Shown here: positions 43,185 to 51,930 of the stretch, piece after piece
Position numbering within the stretch: position 1 is the stretch's first letter
Layout of the letters: the number at the start of each line of letters is the position of its first letter
Origin: Chitinophagaceae bacterium
GTDB lineage: Bacteria; Bacteroidota; Bacteroidia; Chitinophagales; Chitinophagaceae
Assembly (NCBI GenBank): GCA_020437365.1
Contig: JAGQWM010000013.1
Location: 1 to 54,536 of the forward strand
DNA: 54,536 bases
Direction: 5' to 3'
Position numbers and translations under genes: made by a program
The notes under the pieces: generated by a model
The model's input: the letters and a program-made list of their open reading frames with translations, nothing else
Databases searched by the model: none
What the model was told of the DNA's origin: nothing

Positions 43185-43988
43185 GTGAATGTAGAGGACA
43201 TTATATCATCCGGATTGTTGGAACTTTATGTTGCTGGATTGGCATCTGAAGCTGAAAAACAGCAAGTGAACACTTGGCGAAAGCAATACCCTGAAGTGGA
43301 AATAGAGTTACAGGCTATAGAAATTGCTTTGGAGAAATATGCTTTTGCCCATGCAGTAGCACCCGCCGCATCTGTAAAAGAAAAGCTAATTGAAAAAATA
43401 AATTTTCAACCTGTTGACACAACCACTCCGGTTTTTGATATAAATGAAAACAAGAGAAAAAAAACTTCAACAGTTTTCTGGAAATGGGGTTTCGCCGCAT
43501 CGGTAATTTTATTTTTGGGAAGTTTACTTCTGAATCTTAAATTTTATAATCACTCCAAAAAAGCAGAAGCTGACTTAAAGTCCACAAAACAAAAACTTGA
43601 ATCGGTCGTTGCCCAAACGAAAGTTCTCAAAGAAGACATTGCCGTCATTCAAAATAAATACACAATGGCTGTTTCGCTTTCAGCGCAACCAACTATGCCG
43701 GGAGCTACTGCTAAAATCTATTGGATTACCAATACCGGCGAAGTGATGGTAGATGCCAGTAACCTACCGGATGCGCCTGCCGGCAAACAATACCAGTTTT
43801 GGGCTATCGTAGATGGCAAACCTGTAAGTGGCGGCCTCCTTATTACCAATAATAAAGGCATGAAAATCCGGATGCAAAAAATGAAGAGTTTTGGAAGCGC
43901 CGATGCCTTTGCTATTTCGCTGGAAAATGAGGGTGGCAACCCTACACCAACAAAAGTGGTAAGTATGGGTGCTGTTTCAAAAATTTAA
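43185..43988 (+). CDS. RskA-like anti-sigma factor
   Basis: 267 aa from a GTG that abuts the sigma-gene stop, so translation is coupled. The N-terminal cytoplasmic part (about 1-90) would bind the sigma factor; the usual HxxxCxxC zinc motif is not visible. A membrane helix (about 101-118: WGFAASVILFLGSLLLN) and a coiled-coil stretch (120-150) come next, then an extracytoplasmic RskA domain (IYWITNTGEVMVDASNLPDAPAGK.., read in parts). Release of the sigma factor by a signal outside the membrane is the known mode of the family; the signal is unknown. Confidence 0.88.
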   Translation: MNVEDIISSGLLELYVAGLASEAEKQQVNTWRKQYPEVEIELQAIEIALEKYAFAHAVAPAASVKEKLIEKINFQPVDTTTPVFDINENKRKKTSTVFWKWGFAASVILFLGSLLLNLKFYNHSKKAEADLKSTKQKLESVVAQTKVLKEDIAVIQNKYTMAVSLSAQPTMPGATAKIYWITNTGEVMVDASNLPDAPAGKQYQFWAIVDGKPVSGGLLITNNKGMKIRMQKMKSFGSADAFAISLENEGGNPTPTKVVSMGAVSKI

Positions 43989-44086
43989 TACCCTCTATTT
44001 TTTTTCTATCTATTTATTGTGTTGCCGAATCTGAAAGAATAATTTTTTCTGCTAAACTTTTATTAAATCCAAACACTTTCTTTTTT

Positions 44087-44103
44087 CGTATATGTTTTAT
44101 ACG
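44087..44103. promoter_or_regulatory. Inverted repeat upstream of first DUF4331 gene
   Basis: CGTATA and TATACG flank five bases in the 154-bp gap between the anti-sigma gene and the DUF4331 gene, 40 nt before its start. It may be part of the ECF-controlled promoter or an operator. Confidence 0.3.
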
Positions 44104-44142
44104 TGGACAATTTTATTTAATTATTCATTAAAAAAAAGCAAA

Positions 44143-44805
44143 ATGAAAAAGAAAAAAATGCACATTGCTGCCATCGTTGCAGCTTTTTTAATTGTGGCAG
44201 GTATTCTATATGCGGCGGATCACATAGATGCTCCCACAGTAACCAATCAAAGTACAGACATTACAGACCTTTATGTTTTCCGGGCACAGGACCCCAACAA
44301 CCTGGTTTTCGTTGCTAATTCACAAGGGCTTGCTTCGCCGGGCAATACCGCATCTTTAAAATTTGACGCAAACACATTGTTTGAATTTAACATTGATAAA
44401 GACGGCGACAATGTTGAAGATCTGGTGATTCAATGTAAATATGATGCAGCCAGCAATAAAATTCAGGTTTATGGCCCGGTTGTTCCTTCTATGGTAGGTA
44501 CCAGAAGCAAGTTAGAAGGCAATATGTCTGCAGAAGTAGGTGTAACACCGTATGGCGGTAGTGCCATTATCGGTACCGGCAGTACGGGTATCAAAGTTTT
44601 TGCAGGCCCGAGAGATGATCCTTTTTTCTTTGATTTTAATAAGTACAAAGAAATATTAGCCGGAATGGCTACGGGTTTTGCAAATCCCGGTACAGATACA
44701 TTTGCCGGCACCAATGTATTAAGCCTGGTAGTGGAAGTACCAAAATCATTAATCGGCGCTAGTGGCAATATTAATGTATGGCTTGAAGCAAAAAAGAAAA
44801 TATAA
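44143..44805 (+). CDS. DUF4331 protein, exported (first of two)
   Basis: 220 aa from the ATG at 44143; an ATG 17 codons upstream is less likely because it precedes the Lys-rich n-region. The signal peptide (AAIVAAFLIVAGILYAA) is followed at once by the family hallmark ADHIDAP, then TDITDLYVFRAQDP, FEFNIDKDGDNVEDLVIQ, and FAGPRDDPFFFDFNKY. This is the N-terminal half-type of DUF4331; long members have both halves in one chain. The function is unknown; the repeated Asp-rich segments may bind metal. It is 28 nt upstream of the second DUF4331 gene. Confidence 0.86.
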   Translation: MKKKKMHIAAIVAAFLIVAGILYAADHIDAPTVTNQSTDITDLYVFRAQDPNNLVFVANSQGLASPGNTASLKFDANTLFEFNIDKDGDNVEDLVIQCKYDAASNKIQVYGPVVPSMVGTRSKLEGNMSAEVGVTPYGGSAIIGTGSTGIKVFAGPRDDPFFFDFNKYKEILAGMATGFANPGTDTFAGTNVLSLVVEVPKSLIGASGNINVWLEAKKKI

Positions 44806-44833
44806 TTCAATCAAACTATTAAAAAATATTTTT

Positions 44834-45364
44834 ATGAAATCAACAATTAAATTAATAGCAATCATTTTTACAAGCGGTGTGCTGATAAGTTCCTGCAAAA
44901 AAAATGACACCATGTCTCCAACTGTTTATTATGAACAGCAGGATCAAATGGGGCGCCCCGGAATCAACACAGTATTTGTTGCAGATGTCGCCGATAAAGA
45001 AACATTTAATGTAACCACACCTTCATTAATGGGAGCAGCTTTTCAAAGTAAATTCCAGGCAAGATTGTCAGCGTTGAATCCCGGCTATACAGTAAATGTT
45101 TTAGGTTTGGACAACACAACCTTCACAAGTGTTTTAGCAACAGATGTATTGAATGTGTCAACAACCGGCCCCACAAAATTTTTTACTTCAACAACTGACT
45201 ACCTGACGGGAAGGGGTTTGGCAGATGATGTTATTGATAATGAACTGACATTGATTTTTGGCGGATCTACCGGGGCAAGTAATCCCGGATTAACCAGTGA
45301 TCATGTTAACGCAAATGATAAGGTGTTTTTAACAAGTTTTCCCTACTTGGCTTCACCTTGGTAA
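44834..45364 (+). CDS. DUF4331 lipoprotein (second of two)
   Basis: 176-aa lipoprotein (lipobox ISSCKK, Cys20). It corresponds to the C-terminal half-type of DUF4331: QDQMGRPGINTVFV, LADDVIDNELTLIFGG, and NPGLTSDHVNANDKVFLTSFPYLA at the end (read in parts). Together with the upstream protein it covers the full DUF4331 architecture in two exported chains, one free and one lipid-anchored. A good hairpin terminator follows (45386-45413), so the two genes form a transcript end. Confidence 0.85.
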   Translation: MKSTIKLIAIIFTSGVLISSCKKNDTMSPTVYYEQQDQMGRPGINTVFVADVADKETFNVTTPSLMGAAFQSKFQARLSALNPGYTVNVLGLDNTTFTSVLATDVLNVSTTGPTKFFTSTTDYLTGRGLADDVIDNELTLIFGGSTGASNPGLTSDHVNANDKVFLTSFPYLASPW

Positions 45365-45385
45365 TTTCCAATCCATACAATATAG

Positions 45386-45413
45386 AAATGGCGGTAAGAT
45401 AACCGCCATTTTT
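45386..45413 (+). terminator. Terminator after the DUF4331 pair
   Basis: AAATGGCGGT pairs with ACCGCCATTT (10 bp, six-base loop), followed by two more T. The T run is short but the stem is strong. Confidence 0.7.
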
Positions 45414-45580
45414 AAACAATCCAAAATGGAATAAAGTAATAGTTGCTACTGGAAGCCTATTACCGCATCAATAGATACCCTTTAAAATGCGTTTTTACAA
45501 AACCGGTTACAATTTTTTAAAACAAGCAAAAATTCAAGTTTCATGGTAAATCTTTATTTGATATAAATCCGTAGTTATTT

Positions 45581-47488
45581 ATGATGTATTCTTTCAACTC
45601 GATAAATAAGAAAAAAATTATAACGCTACTATTGTTGCTCAGCAGCATTTCCGTTTTTGCACATACAACGGTAATTGACATGGAGAAAATGAATGGCGTA
45701 GATTCAGCTTTTCTATACCTGAAACTTGGCTTTACGCATATTTTACCGCTTGGCTTTGATCATATTTTATTTATGATTAGTCTTTATCTCCTGAAACCAA
45801 AATTAAAACCGGTGTTATTACAAGCATCCATTTTTACATTGGCACATACCGTTTCTTTGGGTTTATCCATGTATAGAATAATTACACCACCTTCAGCAAT
45901 AATAGAACCGCTCATTGCGGCATCTATTTTATTTGTGGCTTTACAAAATATTTTTTCACGTAAAATAAAAACGACAAGACTTGCCATAGTATTTCTATTT
46001 GGATTGGTACACGGTATGGGTTTTGCCAGTGCGTTGGGGCAATTGGGGCTTCCACAGAATCGCTTTTTTTCTTCCTTGCTCTTATTTAATCTTGGCGTAG
46101 AACTTGGCCAGGTAACAGTTATTTTGGTCGCCTGGTTATTGTTGATAAAATGGTTTGCCAATAAAATGTATTACAGAAGGTATATAGTAATCCCTTTGTC
46201 TGTCATCATTGGTATTATTGCTTCTTATTTTTTAATCAACCGCATATCTGTTGAGAAAGATGGACCGGTGGTAGATGCCAGGAATATTGAAAATGTTTTA
46301 AAAAATTATAATGACAGTAGTATTCAAAAAAGCGAAGCTGAAATATTATTCTGGAAAAACAGGATCCGGCCGGGCGTAGCAGATTATTCAAATAGTATGC
46401 GTTATGCCGGCGCATTGGTTCAGCATTTTCGACTCACCGGAAATATTGCAGATGTTAAAAAGAGTGATAGTGTTTTACTATCGCTCATCCATATTTTTAA
46501 AAAAAATGAAGCCGCTCCGTATTTATCATTGAGTAATCATGCCATTTTGCAACATGAATTTGTAAAAGCAGATTCTTTATTGAAAATTGCACTACAAATC
46601 GGTTTGAAAAAATATGATGCAGCTGTTGCAAGGTTTGATGTAAATTTTGAGTTAGGCAATATTGATTATGCGGCAATGAACCTCGGGCAAATTCAGCAAT
46701 CGAATGATTATGGATACCAGTTTCGATGTAGTAAACTGATGCATTATAAAGCGGCTGTAGATTCATCCATCAATGCCATGAAAGCTGCCTTTGCACTTGG
46801 AGACACACATATAAGGCTCCGCCAGTCAGCACTGTCCAATTTAGGTGACCTGTATATACATACCGGCGAAATACAAAAAGCAAAGGATTGTTATATGCAA
46901 TCCATTACAACTTTCAAATCTGATATGCACAGTTATACAGGGCTTGCATGGATTGCATTAATGCATGATAAAAATGATACATTGGCAGAACGCATATTGA
47001 AATTTGTTGCTTCCAAAACACAATCGCCTGAACCATTATTTAAAATAATAGCTGTGGCACAAGAACGTAACAATAAAAAAGAGGAAGTGGATTTTGCTAC
47101 AAAATTTGTGAATACCGTAAGCGATATTCGTTATGGCAAAATGTACAACAAATATCTCATTTGGGTTTATACCGGCATTTTAAACAATCCACAGAAAGCT
47201 GTAAGTATTGCAAAGTCAGAATTACAAAATCGCAACACTGCACAAACACAGGCTTGGTATGCTTATGCTTTATTCAAAAACGGGCAAAAACAAGAGGCCA
47301 TGAATGTGTTTGAACAAAGTGTATCGGGCAAGCCATTAGAAGCATTGGAACTCTATTGGATGGGTAAGTTGTTGGAAGCATCCGGAAAAAAAGGAACAGC
47401 CGTTCAGTATTTTTATGAAGCAGCAAAAAACAAGTATGACCTGAACCCTACTATTATCAACGATTTAAAAAATTTTATTGAAATATAA
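45581..47488 (+). CDS. HupE/UreJ membrane domain fused to TPR repeats
   Basis: 635 aa. After a signal or first helix come the HupE/UreJ_2 motifs: LGFTHILPLGFDHILF (49-64), FTLAHT (85-90), FGLVHGMGFA (140-149) and LGVELGQ (171-177), with His53, Asp60, His61, His89, His144 and Glu174 placed like metal ligands within about six helices. From about 240 to the end it is helical with TPR-type repeats (SALSNLGDLYIHTGEIQKAKDCY is a clear one), presumably extracytoplasmic. HupE relatives are linked to Ni/Co uptake; here the metal and direction are unknown. It lies 216 nt after the DUF4331 pair and its terminator. Confidence 0.85.
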   Translation: MMYSFNSINKKKIITLLLLLSSISVFAHTTVIDMEKMNGVDSAFLYLKLGFTHILPLGFDHILFMISLYLLKPKLKPVLLQASIFTLAHTVSLGLSMYRIITPPSAIIEPLIAASILFVALQNIFSRKIKTTRLAIVFLFGLVHGMGFASALGQLGLPQNRFFSSLLLFNLGVELGQVTVILVAWLLLIKWFANKMYYRRYIVIPLSVIIGIIASYFLINRISVEKDGPVVDARNIENVLKNYNDSSIQKSEAEILFWKNRIRPGVADYSNSMRYAGALVQHFRLTGNIADVKKSDSVLLSLIHIFKKNEAAPYLSLSNHAILQHEFVKADSLLKIALQIGLKKYDAAVARFDVNFELGNIDYAAMNLGQIQQSNDYGYQFRCSKLMHYKAAVDSSINAMKAAFALGDTHIRLRQSALSNLGDLYIHTGEIQKAKDCYMQSITTFKSDMHSYTGLAWIALMHDKNDTLAERILKFVASKTQSPEPLFKIIAVAQERNNKKEEVDFATKFVNTVSDIRYGKMYNKYLIWVYTGILNNPQKAVSIAKSELQNRNTAQTQAWYAYALFKNGQKQEAMNVFEQSVSGKPLEALELYWMGKLLEASGKKGTAVQYFYEAAKNKYDLNPTIINDLKNFIEI

Positions 47489-47678
47489 ATTATTCAATTC
47501 ATTGTTTTGCAAATTTAGATGAGGTTTTAGAAATTTAGATTCCAACTTTTTGTCAATGCTATTGTTTGTCGACATTTCATTTGAAGTAAGTGATAAAACG
47601 GTTATGTATTGGTGATAATAGAGTTTTGAAAAACGTCTGCCCCACTATTGACATTACGATAATAGCCGTTCGTAGTTT

Positions 47679-48299
47679 TTATTTCTTTGTCAGTTTATAT
47701 TTCAAATGCGTTGTCAGATCTGATGGTATAACATCTATAATTTGTAACTCATATTTGTCTCTGTCAATCCCTTCAAACAGCCGAATACCGCTCCCTAAGA
47801 AAACCGGAGCTATGTGAATGAAAAACTCGTCTACTAATCCTGCATTCAAAAATTGTTGGATTGTATTAGCACCGCCTTGTATTCTTATATCCTTTCCTTT
47901 TGCCGATTGCTTTGCTTTCTCCAAAGCACTTTTAATTCCGTCATTTATAAAGTAAAAAATTGTCGTGCCTTCTTGAGCCCAGGGTTCCCTTTTTTCATGT
48001 GTTAACACAAATACATCGGCTTTATATAAATCATTAGGCCAACTGACTTCACCTTCTTCAAACATTCTTTTTCCCATTATGAATGCACCTGTCCTGTCAA
48101 TCGTTTCTCTAATGTATTTACCATCAGGTCCGTCTTCTTTACCACTATCAATACCTAAATAATCCCAAAATGCTTTTTGGTTAAACATCCAAGAATGAAT
48201 GTGTCCTGAAACTCCACCCATAAGATTTTGAGGGCTTCTGTTGTCACCAGCGAAAAAACCATCAAGTGAAATTCCGCTATCGAATATTATTTTGCTCAT
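47679..48299 (-). CDS. Dihydrofolate-reductase/RibD-C family protein
   Basis: 206 aa from the ATG at 48299 (MSKIIFDSG); a further 41 upstream codons would run into the boundary repeat and are rejected. It has FDSGISLDGFFAG at the start, GAFIMGKRMFEEGE in the middle, VFVLTHEKREPW, the nucleotide-binding IRIQGGANTIQQFLNAGLVDE and a C-terminal IAPVFLGSGIRLFEG. These are NADPH-dependent reductase folds of unknown substrate, often in mobile gene cassettes. First gene (leftmost) of the cassette-like region. Confidence 0.87.
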   Translation of the reverse strand: MSKIIFDSGISLDGFFAGDNRSPQNLMGGVSGHIHSWMFNQKAFWDYLGIDSGKEDGPDGKYIRETIDRTGAFIMGKRMFEEGEVSWPNDLYKADVFVLTHEKREPWAQEGTTIFYFINDGIKSALEKAKQSAKGKDIRIQGGANTIQQFLNAGLVDEFFIHIAPVFLGSGIRLFEGIDRDKYELQIIDVIPSDLTTHLKYKLTKK

Positions 48300-48356
48300 A
48301 TTATTTTGTGATAATTTTTGTCTGATCAATTTTTGTAGCTGTCTCTCTATAATAAA

Positions 48357-48531
48357 GGCTAACGTTAAAGCATTTGCGAAGGTCTGACTAAAGTGAAGCG
48401 TCAGCCTGAAACAAATACGCATTTAAAAATAGGTTGTTGAAGTTAAGAACTAATGCTGAAACTTATTCCGGCAAGCAAGGCTGCAAGGATGGTGTTTAGA
48501 AATCATAAAAATGGAATTGTCATAGCCTGCT
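48357..48531 (-). repeat. Cassette-boundary repeat 1
   Basis: Between the reductase-like gene and the small ABM-like gene. It carries GGCTAACGTT (48357-48366), an AGCGTCAGCCT segment (48397-48407) and the shared 15-mer GTTGAAGTTAAGAAC (48436-48450). The left end (GTCATAGCCTGC, to 48530) is only a weak match to the GTTAGCTGCC-type ends. Confidence 0.55.
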
Positions 48532-48533
48532 TT

Positions 48534-48818
48534 TTATAGAGTTACTTCTTCCATAATATTTAAAATGCTCAACTTAATGTCAAAAATGAGCTTGCCTTCA
48601 ATATTTGGAAAGATTTGTTGCAGGGCTGCCTGTGTCGCTTGGGCTTGCTCTATGTTGTCAAAATCAAGTTCAATAATAACAATATCGGGTTTGTCATCAG
48701 GCTGGTATATGCGATACCGTATTACCCCTGATTTTTTTCTGCCGATCGGGTCGCTGTCAAACGCTTTTTTCCAACCGTCATAATTTGAGATTTTATGTTC
48801 AATTTTTAGTGTTGTCAT
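48534..48818 (-). CDS. Small ABM-like (dimeric alpha-beta barrel) protein
   Basis: 94 aa from the ATG at 48818 (a TTG three codons upstream is possible). The pattern LKIEHKISNYDGWKKAFDSD...VIRYRIYQPDD...IVIIELDF...ALQQIF is that of ferredoxin-like dimeric barrels (antibiotic-biosynthesis monooxygenase/EthD-like), with the WKKAFD helix and YRIYQ strand. The reaction is unknown. Cytoplasmic, single gene between two boundary repeats. Confidence 0.7.
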   Translation of the reverse strand: MTTLKIEHKISNYDGWKKAFDSDPIGRKKSGVIRYRIYQPDDKPDIVIIELDFDNIEQAQATQAALQQIFPNIEGKLIFDIKLSILNIMEEVTL

Positions 48819-48874
48819 ATCATCCAATATTTTAAGCTTTACTAAAATTTATGTAGGCAGAGTTATTTAAAAAA

Positions 48875-49073
48875 GGCAGCCAACGACCAGGGTTTTCTGT
48901 AGATTGGAAATGAGCATTCCGTTTACCGATAACTACTGATGGTTGAAAATTCATTGTTGAAGTTATGAACAAAAGCTGATAGTTGTTCGTCTGCCGGAAC
49001 TGAAGCTTGGATTTGCAATTGGTTGATGTTATTATTTCAAACCCATCTTGCATAAAATCCAACGTTAGCTGCC
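48875..49073 (-). repeat. Cassette-boundary repeat 2
   Basis: Runs from GGCAGCCAACG (48875-48885) to GTTAGCTGCC (49064-49073). It contains the shared 15-mer in the form GTTGAAGTTATGAAC (48956-48970). The end GTTAGCTGC is the exact reverse complement of GCAGCTAAC at 50174-50182, on the other side of the propeller gene. Confidence 0.65.
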
Positions 49074-49079
49074 GCCTTT

Positions 49080-50147
49080 TTATAATGCTGTTAGTTCAAA
49101 TACTTCTTTTCCGTCAAATTTCCAAAGTCCGTTCTTACTTCCAAACCAAATATTGTTTAGATTGTCGCCAACTACAAAGAGTATTCGGCCATAAGTTTTT
49201 CCTCGAGAGTCTTTAAAAGTTTTAAAATGATTTCTGTCAAAAGTCGATAAGTCAGTTATTCCACTTCCCAACCATAATTTGCCTGATTTATCTTCATAAA
49301 TCCAGCGGACATTATTATTTGAAAATCCATCATTTGTTTTAAAATAGGCAGTAAACTTCTTGCCGTCAAACAGGTCAAGGCCACCTTTTCTATTTCCGTG
49401 TGTGCCAATCCAAATGTTTCCCACTTTGTCGCAATATGCAACTCTTATGAAATCATCACTCAATTCATTTACGAAATGAGTGAAATTTTCTCCATCATAA
49501 ACACTAACTCCACCATGACTTAATGACGTGAACCAAATGTTCCCTTTTAAATCTTCAACAATACTTAAAACGATATTATGTTGCAAGCTATCTTCGTACA
49601 CTTTACCAATTTCTGAAAGGTGTTGTGTAAATGATTTCCCATCGTATTTATAAACTCCCTGACCATTTGTTCCGAACCATAAATTACCTTTTGAATCTTC
49701 TAAAATTGACATGACTTGATTTGGATTTATTACAGGGTACATTTTATCAAGCCAATTACTTGAAACGATTGCTTTGGGAATGTCGAAGTGTGAAAATGTA
49801 TGTCCATTATATTTGCAAGCTCCTTGTGGTGTTCCGAACCATAAATTACCTTCTTTATCCTCCGTTATGCAAGAGATATCATTGTCACAAAGTCCATTTT
49901 CTGTTGTATAATTTGTAAATACCTTTCCGTTATACTTAAAAACTCCATTTACCCGACTTCCAAACCATAAGTTTCCTTCTTTGTCCTTTAATCCACAATA
50001 AAACCCATACTTTGGAAGTGGAATTTTTCCAAGAAGAACATTTTCTGGCAATTGATTTGAAATGACCTTCTCTTGTTGTTTTTTATTTTGGCCATTACAA
50101 GAAACAACAGTCGAAGTTAAAATCAATAGAAATATATTTTTTATCAA
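49080..50147 (-). CDS. Two-component-regulator-type beta-propeller lipoprotein
   Basis: 355 aa from a TTG start. The TTG is supported because it gives a full lipoprotein signal with Cys17 (TVVSCNGQ), and no ATG is available. Seven blades of the regulator-propeller type follow, each with GN(L/I)WFG and a KYNGKxFT-like strand. In hybrid two-component systems this repeat forms the ligand sensor; here it stands alone with no kinase, as a lipid-anchored protein. The ends of the gene lie 7 and 27 nt from inverted boundary cores, giving a self-contained unit. Confidence 0.87.
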   Translation of the reverse strand: MIKNIFLLILTSTVVSCNGQNKKQQEKVISNQLPENVLLGKIPLPKYGFYCGLKDKEGNLWFGSRVNGVFKYNGKVFTNYTTENGLCDNDISCITEDKEGNLWFGTPQGACKYNGHTFSHFDIPKAIVSSNWLDKMYPVINPNQVMSILEDSKGNLWFGTNGQGVYKYDGKSFTQHLSEIGKVYEDSLQHNIVLSIVEDLKGNIWFTSLSHGGVSVYDGENFTHFVNELSDDFIRVAYCDKVGNIWIGTHGNRKGGLDLFDGKKFTAYFKTNDGFSNNNVRWIYEDKSGKLWLGSGITDLSTFDRNHFKTFKDSRGKTYGRILFVVGDNLNNIWFGSKNGLWKFDGKEVFELTAL

Positions 50148-50173
50148 TTGTGTCGTTGTATTTTTTCTTGGTT

Positions 50174-50336
50174 GCAGCTAACGTTCGAGGCTTGCCGCTG
50201 TGCTGGTATTTTTTAATGTACCGCCCGAACGTCAGCCGATTTAAAAAACTAAAGTTGAAGTTAACAACAAAAAGTTGATTTATATTCTTTAACCTGGAAC
50301 TATTGCTGATAGAAAACTACAACTAATGTTACCTGC
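50174..50336 (-). repeat. Cassette-boundary repeat 3
   Basis: From GCAGCTAACG (50174-50183) to GTTACCTGC (50328-50336). It shares GAGGCTTG, GCTGGTATTTT, GAACGTCAGCC (50227-50237) and GTTGAAGTTAACAAC (50254-50268) with other boundaries. It is closely similar to boundary 5 over about 95 bp. Confidence 0.7.
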
Positions 50337-50354
50337 AGCCCTTCTTCTTGTCAG

Positions 50355-51497
50355 TTAATTTTTCGTTGGTTTTAGTGTTAGTTTCAATGTCGTAAAGCCT
50401 AATAGGCCTGCTGTCAAAGAGGAGATTAAGATTACTAATTTTGCATTGTTAATAATTGTTTCATTGTCAAAAGCAAGAAGCGTTATAAAAATTGACATGG
50501 TAAAACCTATGCCACCTAATAATCCAACACCAAAAATATTTTTCCAATTGAGTTCTGTTGGCAGCTTGCAAAGTCCTAATGAAACTGCTAAATATGTCAA
50601 GAGAAAAATACCTATTGGCTTACCAATGATGAGTCCAAGTGCAATGCCTAAACTATAATTTTCTGTCAATGTTTGTGAGATGTCTCCACTAAAAATTAAA
50701 GCTGTGTTGGCTAATGCAAAAATGGGTAAAATGACGAACGCAACTGGCTTGTGTAAAAAATGTTGCAGAATATATGATGTTGATTTTTTATCACCGTTTC
50801 CAAATGGAATTGCAAATGCCAACAAAACACCTGTTATGGTGGCGTGAACGCCTGATTGCAACATAAAATACCACATTACAACTCCACCAATTAAATAAGG
50901 AATTAGATTTCTAACTTTCATTCTGTTGAAAACTAAAAGCAAGGTAAATATTCCTAATGCTATAAAGAGGTTTGTCAATGATAGCGTTTTGGTATAAAAT
51001 ACGGCTATAACGATAATAGCACATAAGTCATCTATGACAGCCAATGCTGTTAAAAATACTTTTAATGAAGTGGGCACTTTGTTGCCTAATAAAGATAAAA
51101 TACCTAACGCAAAGGCAATGTCTGTTGCCATTGGAATGCCCATACCCGATTGGTGTGGAGTTCCGTAGTTAAAAACAAAATAAATACCTGCCGGTATCAT
51201 CAAACCACCTATTGCTCCGAAAATCGGCAAAAAAGCATCTTTCAATTTCGAAAGTTCACCTATGTAAATTTCTCTTTCGAGTTCTAAGCCAATTAACAAG
51301 AAGAAAATTGCCATCAGCCCGTCATTTATCCAATGCTCGGCCGTCATGCCTGCAAACTTTGTCTGAAAAAAGTCGTGGTAACTTGCACCCAAATTTGAGT
51401 TGGCAATTATTAGAGAAAGTATTGTGCAACCAAATAAAATTAGCCCACCAGCTTTTTCACTGTCAAAAAATTCTTTAAATAATTTTGTTATTTTCAT
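50355..51497 (-). CDS. nhaA: Na+/H+ antiporter NhaA
   Basis: 380 aa with about 12 membrane helices and the NhaA signatures: the N-terminal GGLILFGCTI, LMAIFFLLIGLELERE, PMATDIAFALGIL, and the ion-binding Asp pair in TALAVIDDLCAIIVIAVFYT. It uses the proton gradient to expel Na+ or Li+, controlling internal pH and salt. Length is typical. It lies in a cassette-like unit together with the truncated ORF upstream of it, which overlaps its start by 23 nt. Confidence 0.96.
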   Translation of the reverse strand: MKITKLFKEFFDSEKAGGLILFGCTILSLIIANSNLGASYHDFFQTKFAGMTAEHWINDGLMAIFFLLIGLELEREIYIGELSKLKDAFLPIFGAIGGLMIPAGIYFVFNYGTPHQSGMGIPMATDIAFALGILSLLGNKVPTSLKVFLTALAVIDDLCAIIVIAVFYTKTLSLTNLFIALGIFTLLLVFNRMKVRNLIPYLIGGVVMWYFMLQSGVHATITGVLLAFAIPFGNGDKKSTSYILQHFLHKPVAFVILPIFALANTALIFSGDISQTLTENYSLGIALGLIIGKPIGIFLLTYLAVSLGLCKLPTELNWKNIFGVGLLGGIGFTMSIFITLLAFDNETIINNAKLVILISSLTAGLLGFTTLKLTLKPTKN

Positions 51498-51756
51498 TTG
51501 TGTTTGTGTATCTGTACAATGTTTGCTTCGTAAATATGCTTAACCCACCTATATAGTGACTTGTAAAATTGGGAGCAATAAATTTATCAAACTCTTCTAT
51601 ATTTCCATTTGACCAAACTTGATGATATTTTTTTACTGCATCAATGCTTTTGCTGATGTTGGCTTTTTGTGAACCGGAGTCGCAACTCGCTATAACATCG
51701 ATTAGTACTGAAAAAGAAAAGATGATTTGAGTAACCTCTTTTAGAGACACCGTCAT
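51475..51756 (-). pseudogene. Truncated SnoaL/ester-cyclase-like ORF before nhaA
   Basis: A 93-codon frame. Residues about 10-70 resemble the start of a SnoaL-like lipoprotein: hydrophobic stretch, ASCDSG, then KKYHQVWSNGNIEEFDKFIAPNFTSHY. After HYIGG the match stops and the rest (LSIFTKQTLYRYTNT..) reads through the region before nhaA. Intact members are about 130-160 aa, so roughly half the domain is missing. The cut point reads GTTAAGC on the minus strand, which matches the canonical integron core GTTRRRY; this may be chance. Confidence 0.55.
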
Positions 51757-51778
51757 TTTGGTTTTGGGTTTTAATATT

Positions 51779-51914
51779 GCACATAACGTTTTCCGGCTTT
51801 GCGTTAGTGTGCTTTTGAAACCGAAAACTGTCTGCCAGCACCAACGTTTATTAATTGCTCAAATGTTTCTATTAGCACTGTCCGCCCACTAATGCAAAAC
51901 TCGTGTTAGCTGCC
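51779..51914 (-). repeat. Cassette-boundary repeat 4
   Basis: From GCACATAACG (51779-51788) to GTTAGCTGCC (51905-51914), 136 bp. It has the ACGTTTTCCGGCTTTGCG and TCTGCC segments typical of this repeat group but lacks the shared 15-mer. It separates the nhaA unit from the PD-(D/E)XK-like unit. Confidence 0.65.
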
Positions 51915-51930
51915 GCTTTTCTGTCTTTCG

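Noticed and set aside
44092..44142. Upstream ATG of the first DUF4331 gene
   Set aside because: It would place 17 residues before the Lys-rich start of a normal signal peptide and overlaps an inverted repeat.
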